Assembly (NCBI RefSeq): GCF_943734655.1
Contig: NC_071354.1
Coordinates: 2,825,001 to 2,889,000, forward strand
From: Sabethes cyaneus
Taxonomy: Eukaryota > Arthropoda > Insecta > Diptera > Culicidae
Direction: 5' to 3'
Length of the DNA stretch: 64,000 nt
Part shown: one piece after another, positions 31,635 to 44,379 of the stretch
How the letters are laid out: each line of letters begins with the position of its first letter
Numbering within the stretch: position 1 is the first letter of the stretch
Translations under genes and position numbers: made by a program
Notes under the pieces: model-generated
Database searches by the model: none
The model's input: only the letters and a program-made list of their open reading frames with translations
What the model was told of the DNA's origin: nothing

Positions 31635-34459
31635 ACAACAACAGCAGCAGCAGCAGCAACAACAGCAACAGCACACTGTAAAATCTAATTCAAATGCTGC
31701 TATTATCAGTCTGCTGAACAGTGCTCCAGCTGCCATGACCAACTCGTCGGTGCTGAGTAGTAGTCTCACAATTCCTGTCGGTAAAACTGGATCAGAACTG
31801 CATCAGCAGCAAACAAATCAACAACAGCAGCAACAACAACAGCAACAGCATACGGTGCATCATCATCAGGTGACGGGAACTACGACGATATCTGGCAGCG
31901 CAGCCGCTGCTTTGTTCAACAGCGTTGGTGGGCGCAAAATTCAAATTCAACAGGCCGGTGGCGGTCAGCGAATACTAAACCACGCCAATCTAATCGCGGT
32001 TAGCAGTAATCCAACCAATGGCGGAATGGGTCAAACACAGCTGATCAACATTCAGTCGGCGCCTTCCGGTTCTTCAGGTGCAGGTGAGCAACAACAGGCG
32101 CAGTCGCAACAGCAACAACAAATCCAACAACAGGCACAACCTTCCAGTATCCGAGTAACGATGTCTGCGCTGGCGTCGCAGTTAGCGTCACCACCGGCTA
32201 TTCTTACCACTTCGAATTTGCCGCAAAGTTTCAACGTTGTAGCTGCCGCGGGGAATGCTTCCGGACAAAGTTTCAATAATGCAAATAACAATACAACCAG
32301 CAAGCTTATCATCAATAGTACAAACCAACGAATACTGAACATCAACACAAATAGCACTAATAGTTCATCGGCAGCTGCAGCTGTTGCTGCCGCTCTGGGT
32401 GGTGCGATTCGGCGCGTCAATAGCGCTGGTAATGATGGAAGTGGGAGCATTCAGTTGCAAATTCAGGGCGCAGATGGTATTCGTCGAATAACAACTGGCG
32501 GTAGTGGAGGAAACGACATTCAGCTTCAAATCCAAGGAATATCTTCGCCTGGTTCAGATCATTCGAATGCCTCTTCGTCAGCATCGTTGAATGCTGCTGC
32601 TAGTGGGACTGTAACCGGAAGCGGATCAGCGGTTGGAACCACCGGTTCGGCCGGTAACATTATATTTAATAATATGTCTGGCCTAAGTGCACTGCTGGCA
32701 ACAACCACCTCCCCATCTCCTCAGCAAACGGCTGGTAATGCCGCCCCCGTAGCTGCGGTGGACAACAGTTCGTCTCTCACCTCCAATCTAAGCAGTAACA
32801 GTAGCAGTAATAACAATAGTAATAATAATTCAGCATTAATCGAAAGACTGACTTCATCTAGTAATATAAACCTTACCAATAACCTTCCAACTGCGAGCCC
32901 TGGGTTGCAGTTTACGATACCATCACCGAAGACGCCCCAGCAACAGCAATCTCAACAGCAACATTTGCAAATACAGTCACCATCATCATCGATATCGCCA
33001 CTATCTAGTCCTCCGCCGTCAGTGACGCTTCACCCGCAACAGCAGCAGCAACTACAACCGCAGCAAACGGTTCAGCAGCAGCAACATCAGCAAGTACAGC
33101 ATCACCATCAGCCCCAGCAAACGACTGTCAACCTGCAGGGACTTAATTTCGCCAGTCTGCACGGTGCAATGGCGTCGATTCCGGGGCTGCAGAATGTTCA
33201 AGTTAGTATAGAAAAAATTCGATTCAATCTGTCGTTTCCTAAAAATTATCCAAATATTTACAAATTTTTCCGATTCACCACAGGTTCAAATACCCGGGCT
33301 TGCGCAGCCAATTTCATTATCCCTTTCGTCCGCCCCATCGGCGAATGCGACCAGTGTTCTAAATGCATCCAATAACAACTCTGCAAGCGGAGTCACCGGT
33401 CATCACCAGACCACTAGCCTGCTGGTGTCCGTACCAGTTTCAAATGCTGGTGGAACCAATGCTGCCCAGTTAAATGCGCTGAACGCAGCTGCTGCAAATA
33501 CGGGAACCGCTGGTAGTGCCGGTAGTTCTACGGTCGGTGGAACCAATATTCTTAGTGCAAATTCCCAAGGTACCACGCAAACTGTGGTGCTCGCCAACCC
33601 ACAAACCAGTGGCGGCGGATCTAGTCTGCTCTCTTTGCCAATTGGTGAGATAACGATTTTTATTGGTTAACAAACTAAACAAAATCTAACTTTCATTGCA
33701 GCTCAAATCGTAACTTCCGGTATGAAAGGTTTAAATCAGCAAAGTTTACGTGCTGGAACGCCTCTGACGGTAAACACTGGTCAGCCGGGACAGCAGATAC
33801 AACTGCTCAATATTAGCCAACGACCGCGCAGCGGACAACTTCCAGTGGTGACGTCCGTAACCACGCCGATCACCGCCAAGCAGATAGCAGCACGCGTAGC
33901 TCAACAAAGAGCTATGCCCGGTTCGACGCTAAAAATTGCAACTCCAATTTCAGGTACATTTTATACCCAGATTTCAACCTAAATCATACTAACAGAGCTT
34001 TTCAAATCAGCATCACACCATGGCCAACAACTCGGACAAACGCTGAATGTGACAACTAGTGCTGCTCCAAATCAGCTGGTTATGACCACCAAACAGCTAC
34101 AGCTGAAACTTCAACAACAGCACCTTCAACAGCAGCAACACCATCAACAGGTCCAGCAGCCGCAGATAATTGCCACCACTAATCAGCCTGCCACAACACA
34201 GATTCATATACAACAGCATCAGCAGCTTGCGCAAGCTCAACAACATTTGCAACAGCAGCAGCAGCAGCAACAACAACACCAGCAGCAACAGACGCAGCAA
34301 ATCAGTATAATTAACAACAGTGTTGTATCGCCACTTCCTCTGCCTACTATCACACCACCGCCTCCGCCTGCACCACAATCTGCAGCGCACCATCAGAGTG
34401 TGGTAAACGCACTAGCAGGTAAAAATCGACGGAGATCTGCGGCCGACATGAATAAGTAA
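28168..34459 (+). CDS. Spt20: Spt20 / SUPT20H homologue, SAGA histone acetyltransferase complex subunit (8 coding exons)
   Basis: Proposed exons are 28168-28206, 28278-29027, 29097-29246, 29315-29614, 29689-33201, 33284-33644, 33702-33953 and 34011-34459. All have GT-AG introns, the phases agree, and the product is about 1937 residues. Spt20 is a structural subunit of the nuclear SAGA co-activator. The start MQSLEPASCQEADYM aligns with the vertebrate start MQQALELALDRAEYV. The conserved domain is spread over exons 3-5: LLLEKLVLREN, LNLYPGNKGYSL, WPYEEEELLECID, SGCVIAEIRDYRQ and LESQLVLATAEPLCLDP. From about residue 688 it becomes glutamine-rich, with runs of 24 (30511-30582) and 26 (31594-31671) Gln from mixed CAA/CAG codons, plus Ser/Asn/Gly-rich stretches. 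Between residue about 35 and 235 lies a Ser-rich insert with a His run, DSGYIS and a KKSK cluster. At about 1937 residues it is far longer than the human protein (about 780). The family is sure; the last exon end is less so. Confidence 0.92.
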
Positions 34460-34710
34460 GCCCCAATCTTTATCACTTTTTGCTAAGTTGCATAAACGAA
34501 ACATATTGCTGAATTGCAGCAATGCAAGGCACACTTACACATACACACACACAGGCAAAAACATTCATCACTACAAACCGCAGCCTTTTTTAGTCATTCT
34601 AGATTTAAGAACAAATTAGCAAAGTCTCACACCGTTGCAACACGCGTGAGTAGCTGCATATTCGAGAGCAGTGTTTATTTGATCAAGGAATAAACATATA
34701 GTTTTTTTTT
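34460..34710 (+). terminator. Spt20 3' UTR and likely polyadenylation signal
   Basis: AATAAA at 34689-34694 lies about 230 bp after the stop codon and is followed by a T-run. It is the first canonical signal after the coding region. Other AT-rich possibilities lie downstream. Confidence 0.5.
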
Positions 34711-37700
34711 ATTTAAACAGTCGCAGAAATTATTTAAAACCGTCCGGGTAAGATGAAGAATGTCATTGCTCGCCTGACGAGAAACTTTACTTTACACTTT
34801 ACCACTTAACCACGGCCAACAGTAAAAGCTCGGTGATGTTTTTGGACTGCTGGTGGTGCGTTCAGCTGAACAGTAGCGTTGCAAAGGTTAATTGTTTTTG
34901 GGGCCTTTTTGCGCAATGGTTGACAATTTCATGGAATTTTGTTGATTGTATGCTCATAAAAATAAAACGGAAAACTCTTCTGTTGGACTAGTAAGTATGT
35001 ACCATAGAAGAAGATGGTTCTGAAATTTGTTATAAAGCGTTTACAAAAAAAAATTTAAAATGAGTTTTGGGTTTCATTTGATGTTCACAAACGGCATCTG
35101 ATATATCTACGTGGTAAAATGGATTTTTGTAAAAAAATATTGTCGAGTCGATCGCAACTAGAAGTTGAGTTCTTCAGCTAAGATGTAGAGCACTTATCAT
35201 ATCTGTGCGAAAACGTTGAGGAAGCCTAGGTGCTGCTGCAGTCCGTTTTCAAAATTTGATGTTCCGTGTTCTGGCTACAGTACAATTGAAAAGCTAGTAC
35301 TACGATCCTAGTAACTCTCATAGCTTCTGCTAGTCGGCTTCGCATATGTAACGACTGGTATCTCGAGGCCAACTGGGAAGCTTATGAGCGATAAATAATT
35401 CTAATATGCGGATAGCAAACGAGCCATGTTTCATATCAATCACGTGATCTACCATAGTTGTCAGATTATCTGTTAATCTGTTAAACTGAAAACTGTTAAG
35501 CGATGTAGCCCTTCGGGTGCTGGAACTGCGGTGGTGATGGATGGAAATACCTACTTTTAAAGGGGTCGATGGATTGGTCTACCTTGGCAGGCTTGTGACA
35601 TGTGAATCGTTCAGTAAAACGGTGAATAGCTGCTGAAAGTAAGTTTGCATACCAGCTAAGGCCCCGTGACTCGCAACTCTATACAAAACATAGGCTCTAT
35701 AAGCAGGATTGCGAAGCTCACAGTCGTGTGGTCTAATTTTTACACATACGCGTACCCGTTCTAACGAACACGCTTGCATAAACATCCGTTCCGGACTCTA
35801 GCTCTTCTTTATTCTTGCACTGCAACAAGTTTTTGCGAGTGTTATTTAGCTAACAACCACGGTCGTCGCCCTCGCTCGTCATTGCAGCCCAAGCAGCTGA
35901 TACCGACCACACACGAGGGCTCACACTTCAACCCGCATGTAGAATCGAAGGTGTGAGATGAAGAAGAAAAGAAAACATGGGCAGCTCGTGAGTGGGCTAT
36001 GCAGAAAGACGCTATGGGGCTGTGCGTTCGCGAGCGTGTAGTTAACAGAATGTCGGCACACAGAGTAGCGAGAGAGCAGGTATCATTTCCTTCTCACTCG
36101 ATTTGCAATCATCGCTATTCTATATTTCGCACGAATTGGTATTTCGAACGAAAGTTTTTTTGAACGAAATTTACGCCTGCAAAATCAAATGGGCAAAACA
36201 TCTCGTTCGAAACAAGTCGATTCTAGATTCGTTTGAAATACAGAATAGGGGTGAACATTGTCCATAAGACGCTAATTCTCTCGGTAGTACCCTACGACCA
36301 TGAAGCGTGAACGTTGAAGAAGAGCGATAGAAAAGCTTGAGATGTATTTTGACGGAGGATTAATTCTTGGTGGCAAATTAGTGGAAAGAGTATGGCCCAG
36401 ATGTATTACGAGATATACGAGGTGCATTAAGTAGCAGGGAGCAATATTCAGCAGAGAACCCAAAAGAAGTTACTATTGACGAGCATGCTAACACCTGCGT
36501 TGGGAACGAGGATGGCAGGTCAAGACCGATAAATGCCGAGAGACGTATCCTAAACTTGGCTCTGAGTATATAATCCGACTGCTGCCGAATAAAGAAAATG
36601 CAGGTGGAAGGAGTTCTTCAATGAACACCTTAATGGCGATGTTGCGTCACCTGCAAAGTAAATTTTGCAGAGAGCCGACAATGTTGAAACTCGTTATACG
36701 TGCTCGATATTATATACGGCTTTCGCTCGCTGCGGGTGATATGTAGTGGAGTACAAATCGAAACTGTAGAGTGGCGAAGCCTTGGGGAGAATCCCATCGT
36801 TCACCTGGCAAAAGTCGGAAGGAATCAATGGGTCGGATGCCGGTCAGCAGTGAGCGATTACCGCATTGTTCAAGATGCCGAAGAAGACAATTTGCGACTT
36901 CTGAGGCGACTGAAAATCCAATGGAAACTACTCATGAAACAGTATAACAGTATGATCTAAAGTTTTGTCATCATGGAACAAATAGGCGTTAAAACGCTGC
37001 ACACCTGCAGCAGACCAAGATTAGAAGCTTTATTAGGCACTAGCTGAATGGCATAAATTATTGCTTAACTTGAAAGGTTTTTGCTTAGCCCGTTAATGAG
37101 TATGTAACCAACAGTCCATGAAAACAGAGACCATCACTTAAATGTAATAATTGAACAATTAACTTTGTTAGGGTGGGGCAAAATTGAATTCTATATGAGT
37201 GCTTTGATGCATCATATATTTGTCGACAGGAAAAATAAGCTATGGTTGGACCCAGGCGAGTCCATGAATCCAGAAAATAACTAGCAAGCAGGAAAACAAA
37301 AACAATTTCTCTTAAGCAAATACTTCGACCACAAGTTAAACAAAAAAAAAACAGGAAACGAATACAAAATACTATTTGGTTGAGAAAATACGAAAACGCC
37401 AAGCTGCCGAAGGCTGCTGGTGTGCTGGAAGGGTTTTCAATTAACAAAAAAAAAAAAGAAACTATACCGCAAATAACACGATTAGCAGTAAGGCAGATGC
37501 ATGCGATTTGAGATTTGAGAGATAGAACTGTTTTTTTGGTGGGCCGCTGCGCAAATACTCACCCATTACCAAGTAATGAGAGCGGCGATCCAACTTGTTG
37601 TAACGGATCTTCAGGTGAACATAAAATGTACCTATATTCGCTAATATGAAATAATATTAATATCCGTGAATGAGAGACGCTTTTTGATTTATTTCTGATT

Positions 37701-39483
37701 TATAAAAAAACAAGAACATATTAATTAAAAGTTAATCTGTTGACGATTTGAGTTATAATTAGGTAAATACTACACAAAAACCAGAGTGTTCAAAGCAGGA
37801 TAAAGAGGCGGAGCAAATATTTAAACTTGTTTGACTGTACATTACTAAAATTCGGTTAGGTAGTTCAATCAACACCAATAAGCTTTCTCAGTTAATGATT
37901 ATGTTGTTCTAATGTCGTGTGTCTGGAACCAAAAGTTCGACAGCCGTTTTCCGTTTTAACATGTACATTTCCTTTTCTTTCTTCTTAGTGTGTACATAAC
38001 ATTTACGCAAATAATGTTTAGTTTTAGGACGCATGCGAAGAAAACGCGAGAAACCCAAAAGAAGAAAAAAAAAGAAAAAAAACTTTACGCTTGTTTTAGC
38101 AGAATTTTTCTTTTCGATTTTCAAGATTGGAACTTTCTGAGCGAGAAATTACGAGAAAAAAATGAAACAAACAAAAAATAGAGAAATCAATACAATACAG
38201 AATAAATCATTCGAAATCAATCGGCCAGTCGGTTCCAGTCTGACGAACCGTTTGTGAAACTGAAAACTATACGTTTATGTTGTTTTATTTTCGTCCAATT
38301 CTACTGCTTTTTAGTTTTGCCTTTTTGTACTTTTATTTGTTGCTTTATTTAAATCTTTTCTAGGTTTGATGACATTCTTTTGACAACATTTTTGAAAGCA
38401 AACACTCTTCGTAGAATAGGTTTTTCTTCGGAGTTGGTCCATTAATTACAGTCGCTAAAAAACTGACGTTCTTGTATGCTGAACCTGATAGCATTTTAGT
38501 CGTGGTTATAAATCAGTCCCGTTGGCTTATTCGTTTTGTATGCAACAGTAATTCGACTAAGACGTTCGAAAATAAGTTACCGTTTTGAAAGTTTGAATAA
38601 TCGGCAATAATAGAAAATAACAATCCCCATAAAATATCGTTGTATAGCCAGATTCCCTGCGGTAATGCTACTCTATCCATCATGATGAATGGTGGTCATT
38701 CTGTATTTATTTTTGTGTTTCCTGTATTTGTTTTCGCATGATGAAAAGTAAATTGAGATTATACACTACTCTAACGAAAGCTTAATCGATGTGTGGCGGC
38801 AACGAAAAAATTAATTAAGCTCATACCTGACTAACAGGATGCGCGTATGGTTTGCTTCCTGTGTTAATTTGCGATTTACAAATCATGTGCCCACAAGGAA
38901 GCATTATAATACCATTACTTTTTGCAAGCCTCTCAATTGGTCTCGAAGTACGACACTGGTTTAACAAATCAGTCGCCGCATGTGCGAATCTAACCTAAAA
39001 GAGATTGGTTAGAGTCAATAGAATCGTAGCACTTGTTTCTGCTTTTTGCAAATTTCTTTGATGATGGAATTGGCTATGACGAAGCATCGTTCATTGTGAA
39101 ATCAGGAGAATTTTTCGTGTAAATTATTTGATTATCTTATCGACGATGTTAAGTTGTGCACCTTCACTGCCTTCACCCTCTCTGTCTCATACTAGCCCAG
39201 ATAATCGACGACTTCCGATACTATAATCAAGGTATCAAATATTTAAGACATTTAAGTATGGAACATAACGGTAGCATCGTTATAAAACCATATAATTTTG
39301 CTTGACGAATGGATTGTTGATAATTTTTGCAGATGACCAACAGTTGTAGGCCACCCTTCTTTGAAGGTCATCTTTGAGACAGAAAAAGCCAAATCTGGTT
39401 TCTTCTGTAGTTAATAAATTCCTAGAAAACTGCAGTTGGTGTGATTCCCTCAGTATTTAAATTGAAACCAAACACTAACTTCA
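34711..39483. other. Intergenic DNA with two short LINE fragments
   Basis: 35530-35615 (plus) encodes VDGLVYLGRLVTCES, a LINE reverse-transcriptase C-terminal phrase. 36545-36960 (plus) holds WKEFFNEHLNGDVASPA and then GVQIETVEWRSLGENPIVHLAKVGR, out of frame with each other; both match parts of the LINE at 1876-3846. 37900-38200 is purine-rich with A-runs. No other gene was recognised. Confidence 0.5.
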
Positions 39484-40510
39484 TCTTCTTCTAGCGGCTT
39501 AAAGCCGGAGTGGCTCTTCCCGTATCAAGACTTCCTCTCCGCTGTACTCAGTCCTGGGCTACTCGTCGCCAATTCATCAAGCGTCGCGACACACGCAAGT
39601 CGGCTTCAACCTGGTCGAACCATCTAGCACATTGGGTCCCTCTGTTCCTGGTGCTGATGGGGTTCTTGAAGAGAACGGATTTCACTGCACAGTCGTTCGG
39701 CATCCTTGCGACAAGGTCGACCCACCGTAGTCTCCAAACTTTCGCCAGATGACGATGGGAGTCTCTCCAAGTAGTGCCTGCAGCTCGTGATGCAGATTGG
39801 CCTACGCCACTCTCCGCTATCCGTTTGTATTCCGCCAAAAATAGTCCGTAACACCTTTCGCTCAAATACGGCAAGTGGAACGTCTTCCGTAAGCAAAGTA
39901 ACTGTGTCAAGTCCGTAGAGGACTACCGGTCTGTTTAACGTTTTTCACATCGTCACCTTGTACGGCGGCGTATGTTCCTTGATCGAAGCGTCTTGCTGAG
40001 GGAAAAGTAGGCTTGACTTCCAGCTTGAATGCGTCGTTGAATCTCTTCACTCATATTGTTGTCAGCGGTGATCCCAAATATACCAACTCATCAGTCTAGT
40101 CTCGGTTTTTAGTCTAACACAGATTGCTTTCCCCGTCCCAAGGTCTCTAGTAATGAAGTCGAGGTCGTCGGCGAAGGTTAGAAGTTGGCTAGTTTTGCTG
40201 AAGATTGTTCCTCTCTTTCCGATGTCTGCTCGCCGAGTCACACCTTAAATAGCGATGTTGAATTACATACAGAACAGTCCATCCCCACAACCTTCTGCGC
40301 GATTCGAAGGAAACCGAGAGTACCCACGAAACACGCACGTAGCACATCACTCGCTAAAAGGAAGCTTTGATCAGCCGCGTCAGTTTGTTCGAAAACTGTT
40401 CTCGCAGCTGTTCGCGCTCAACTGTATCGTATGCTGCCCTGAAATCCACGAAAATATGAAGCGTGGGCACGTTGTACTTTTGACATTTCTGGAGGATTTG
40501 TCGAAATGAA
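39484..40510 (-). mobile_element. Second LINE remnant of the 1876-3846 type, minus strand
   Basis: Read from 40510 downward: AAYDTVEREQLREQFSNKL (reverse-transcriptase box with A-Y-D), then LRGDSA-type and LVYLGSL-like scraps. Then come FERKVLRTIFGGIQTDSGEWRR, LAKVWRLRWVDLVARMPND and RAQRARWFDQVEADL-like sequence, ending at a GAAGAAGA tail near 39492. Multiple frameshifts and stops are present. It matches the first LINE's C-terminal half closely enough to be the same family. Confidence 0.8.
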
Positions 40511-42700
40511 AATTTAATGCGCAGTAGCACGCAACTAAAATGAAACCAGAGATCGTTACTATGTCAATAAATATTTTTGTAGCTTTGAATCATAGCGTAT
40601 TTTACGTGGCATTTTAAGACAAATTTACCTTTCCAGATCGATCACTTGTGTTCATATAGAACTGAATAGAGCAAAGAAAACGCATGGGTGAGCTCTTTTT
40701 GTCGCTTCCCAAATAGATCCACCTAAACCTAATTCTGTCGCCGACATGGTTCAACTTCGATATAATAAAGACATGTAGTCAATGATTTAATTTTCATATT
40801 TTAGCTAAATTTATTTACATGCTTACATTCTTTTTAAATTTTACCGATTTTTGTTCGTCCGTCATGCTAAGTGCTCAGTGGCCGCCAATCGGCAGTTGGC
40901 AGACAACTTTTTGCAATTTAGAGAAAGAATCAGTAGATTAATTTTAGGTCACTTTTATTGGTTATTGTTTAAAAACTTCTCGAGAAGAATGCCCGGATGT
41001 GAATAGTATGGGTTGGATATAAATTGTAACTAAATTGAAAGACTCGTGAACAATGCAGATATCTGATATAATCTTAATTGTTAACAAATCAGCATACATC
41101 ATTAAAAACACTACTGAATCATTGTCGGTTACAGTAAGCAGCTGTGGCTCATACATCAACTAATCATGTATAATAATAACCGCAATGTCGCAAACTTTTT
41201 TAGCAATATGTTAGTAATTGAAACGCGCTTCCGCGGAGACTATTGAAAAAATTCTTCAATGTCCGTAAAATCTTTTCGATTACCGTGATATCGGTAGGAA
41301 TTTATGGACAACAGAATGTATAACTTCAGCACATTAGGATGCAATGTTAGGCACTTCAAACAAGAACAACAACAAAAGATGCTGTTTAAGTGGTTTAGGA
41401 TAGAATATGAAAACAAAATCAATTGAAAGTGAGACAAGAAGAAGGACATAGTGCACTAGCTGAAACTTGGGTAAAAAAACTATAGCAGAGACACAACCTA
41501 ACTAAAACTAAAGAGAGTAAGAGACATGCCACGTTATTCGAACTAAATGAAATATAACTACGAAAGTGAAACAACAATACACTCTGATATAGTAGTACCT
41601 AGGAACTGGGCGAAAGGTGAGCGAAACCGAAACTACTAATCTGCCGATGAAAATGATTCTGTATGTATTTCTGTTAAACTATCGAAAAGAAAAATAAACA
41701 AGAAAGGTTTATAATATATTGAAATCAGATGACAAGCAAATAGACATTTGATGCCTAATAATTTTTTTTTTCCAGCTTAAAAAGATGCCTTCCCTTTGCA
41801 TAGGAGTAGCGATTCTTAATCTTGATCTGTAATGAGTAAAATTCATAGTGGAATTTAATCGTGAAACAGTTTTCGTTTATGCAATTTTCGTATTTCACTA
41901 GGACGCTAATAAAACCTTTAGTCAATGTTCCGATTCCATGTCCGTTTGCAGCACGAGGTGGGGCAGTGCGAGCCAAGCCTGTCAAAGGCTGAGAGAAGAA
42001 GTGCGGACTATACTAGCGTTTTTTTTTTTCTTCCAATTCTATCATTCTATATGCCACACGCTTCCCCACCGATAGTTATTATTTTTGTATGACTACCCTT
42101 TGTTCCTACTGCCAAGCAGAGTTATCGTACTCAAGTTAGAGTGCGATTGAACGGCCAGTTGTTGCCGACTGTCTACAGCAAAATTTTTCTTGGTTTGGTT
42201 TGCTTATATTAGATCCAATATCCAATTGGATTAACACAAAAAGTCTTCTGGAATCAATCGAAGGATTGAGAGTTGAAATCCCAGCTGCCGATCCACCATC
42301 CTGTTAGATCATGGCAATCGTGGCTAACAAACAAGAAACAGTTTTTTATTCTTGGTTTGTCAGCTATTAGTAATAGACGTAAAAAAGCAAAGCCTTGGGA
42401 TTAAACGTCTTTCTTAAGACTTGACCCTCCTCTCCAACAGACTTCACAACCATTAGATTACAGGACAGTTACGGGGCTAGTGCAAAAATCCTACTGACTC
42501 TATCTAGTAATAGATGTAAATATATTGTATTTCATAATTGAATAGTCTTTCATTGCTTCCAAGATACAACAAATAAGCGAGGAGCCTGCAAAATCGCGAA
42601 AGAATAGCTGAAATTAAGAAAGCGATCTTGCGAGTAACGGAGTTACTTCAGTACAAATTTACGCCGAACAAATTTTTGAAAATCTCGCAAGTAATATTAT
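40511..42700. other. Intergenic DNA without recognised features
   Basis: AT-rich DNA with only short, unconvincing frames. No inverted-repeat element with clear borders and no RNA gene was seen. Confidence 0.5.
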
Positions 42701-44363
42701 CATATCAATTTCATATTGGAGTTGTATAATGATTAGAGTATGTCAAATCGAAGTGAACAATAAGTTGTTTTGCAGTCGTGCGTGTCTTCATATACAATTC
42801 ATGACTGTGAATTATAAAGCAGGATAGACAATTGCAATATTTGATTAAGGGTAAACGGGGTAACAACGCCCGCCGGGGTAAAACCGGCTCAAATTGGTGT
42901 TAAATGTTGATGACAGTCATATTACTGAATGCGTACGCAATATTTTACAATACCTTGTACAGCAATATCGTATAAACTATCGGAGAAATAAATAAAAATA
43001 GATTTTTCGTTATAATCGTTTCGTTTTTTATAACTTTGTTCCCGCAGAACTTAGGGTTTATTTTATTCAAAACGTTAAAACTTTCAGTAAATCCAACCCA
43101 CATCGCTTCTCTGATCCTGTCTTCATCCGACAGTACCTAAATTAGGTAACTGTTCATGCAATTTTGTTGAAATAAATAGTGAAATGTGTATATCGGTCAT
43201 TTGGGGGTAAAACCGCCCACAATGAACGGCGCAAGACCGTCGTGTATAATGCTAGTGCGATAAGGAGATTTTTAAAATAATTGCATAGTTTGGACCAAAG
43301 AATCTCAGATTTACATAAAACAATATAAATGTGCTTAGTTTATAGCTGGTGGACTGTTTGGAAAAATCTAAATCGCAAATTTTCCCTGCGGGCGCTATGG
43401 ACATTTTCGTGTTTTCTCGGATATAGCTTTTTTAATAATTCCTCCCTCTTGGAACAAATAACATGGAATAAACATATTTTTTATGAAAATATAGCAAATT
43501 ATCTTAGCAAAGGAAAAGTAATATGTATCTGCTCTATCAATCAGAACAATTTGAAATGTCAAAAAATGACCTACCGGATCAATTGCAGGAACTTTAATAC
43601 TCATAGTGTTATATTTTATCTTAGATCCTCTCTAGTCCTTAAAGATTGACTCCAGGATGCCTAACCCGATCCATCTTGTTGTCTAAGGAAACTACACGGT
43701 ATCAATTTCAAGACTGTTGGTACCTATATTACTGATATTCTTCCAATACGAGTGGTTGCCGGACACTCTTTCGAACTTGCGAATCTCGGGGAACTATGTA
43801 TTGTTTGATAGCAAACTGATTCAATTTGTTTAAATTAGATAAATTCATGAATCCAATGCCACCAGTTTCATTAAAATCGGTTGAATATTGTTAAAGTTAT
43901 ACGCTATGGCGGTTTTACCCCGTTAGTGGGCGTGTTTCACCCCGCATGGAAAAAATACTCTATTTTTTGGACGTGTTTCCAAATCGCAATAAAAAATAGA
44001 AAATCATTACAGATATTTATGTTTTTATTTTTTGTATGTAGATAATAGATCAATTGTTCATTTAAAGCAGATAAATTAGAAATTGAGCTACAACTTTTTT
44101 TTATACAGGTGGTTTTGCTTAAGCGGGCGGTCTTGCCCCGCTTACCCTTATATCTATATCATATATTCAGGAGTATTTAGTTGCGTGTTATAAAAACTGC
44201 GCAAAATAGAATTACAAATAGTTGTCAAAATTTTCGCACGTATATCGCCTCCACTTTGGTACATATATGCTCTTATATGGCGTGAAATATAACTTTTTCG
44301 TTCAGATATGATTTCGTATACCTCAGTTGCAATCGAGATATACAAACCAAATGGTTTACTGGG
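42701..44363. mobile_element. Element H, copy 2, left-truncated and split by a transposon
   Basis: 42701-42847 and 44151-44363 together match element H copy 1 (3343-3702) almost base for base, ending with the same TGGTTTACTGGG. About 47 bp of the left end are absent. The interval is filled by the 1301-bp transposon at 42848-44148, and the uninterrupted copy 1 gives the empty-site sequence. Confidence 0.85.
42848..44148. mobile_element. Element I: 1301-bp TA-flanked transposon (Tc1/mariner-type target), non-coding
   Basis: Left end AGGGTAAACGGGGTAACAAC, right end (inverse) AGGGTAAGCGGGGCAAGACC, then CGCCCGC shared. TA flanks both sides (42846-42847 and 44149-44150), and element H copy 1 shows the single TA of the empty site at 3488-3489. 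The motif GGGGTAAAACCG lies near 42873 and 43205 on the plus strand. Its inverse, CGGTTTTACCCC, lies near 43911, and a variant near 44113. The subterminal regions are therefore symmetric, as in elements whose transposase binds repeated internal sites. The longest frame (43329-43649, 106 codons) has no transposase features. Confidence 0.9.
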
Positions 44364-44379
44364 CAGTGTTTACAACTAT

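Noticed and set aside
30478..31769. Long minus-strand and shifted-frame ORFs of Leu, Cys or Asn runs
   Set aside because: They are antisense or shifted readings of the CAA/CAG glutamine tracts of Spt20, not genes.
44154..44345. Independent small gene of 63 codons
   Set aside because: It is the element H repeat, also present at 3487-3684; no domain or promoter was seen.
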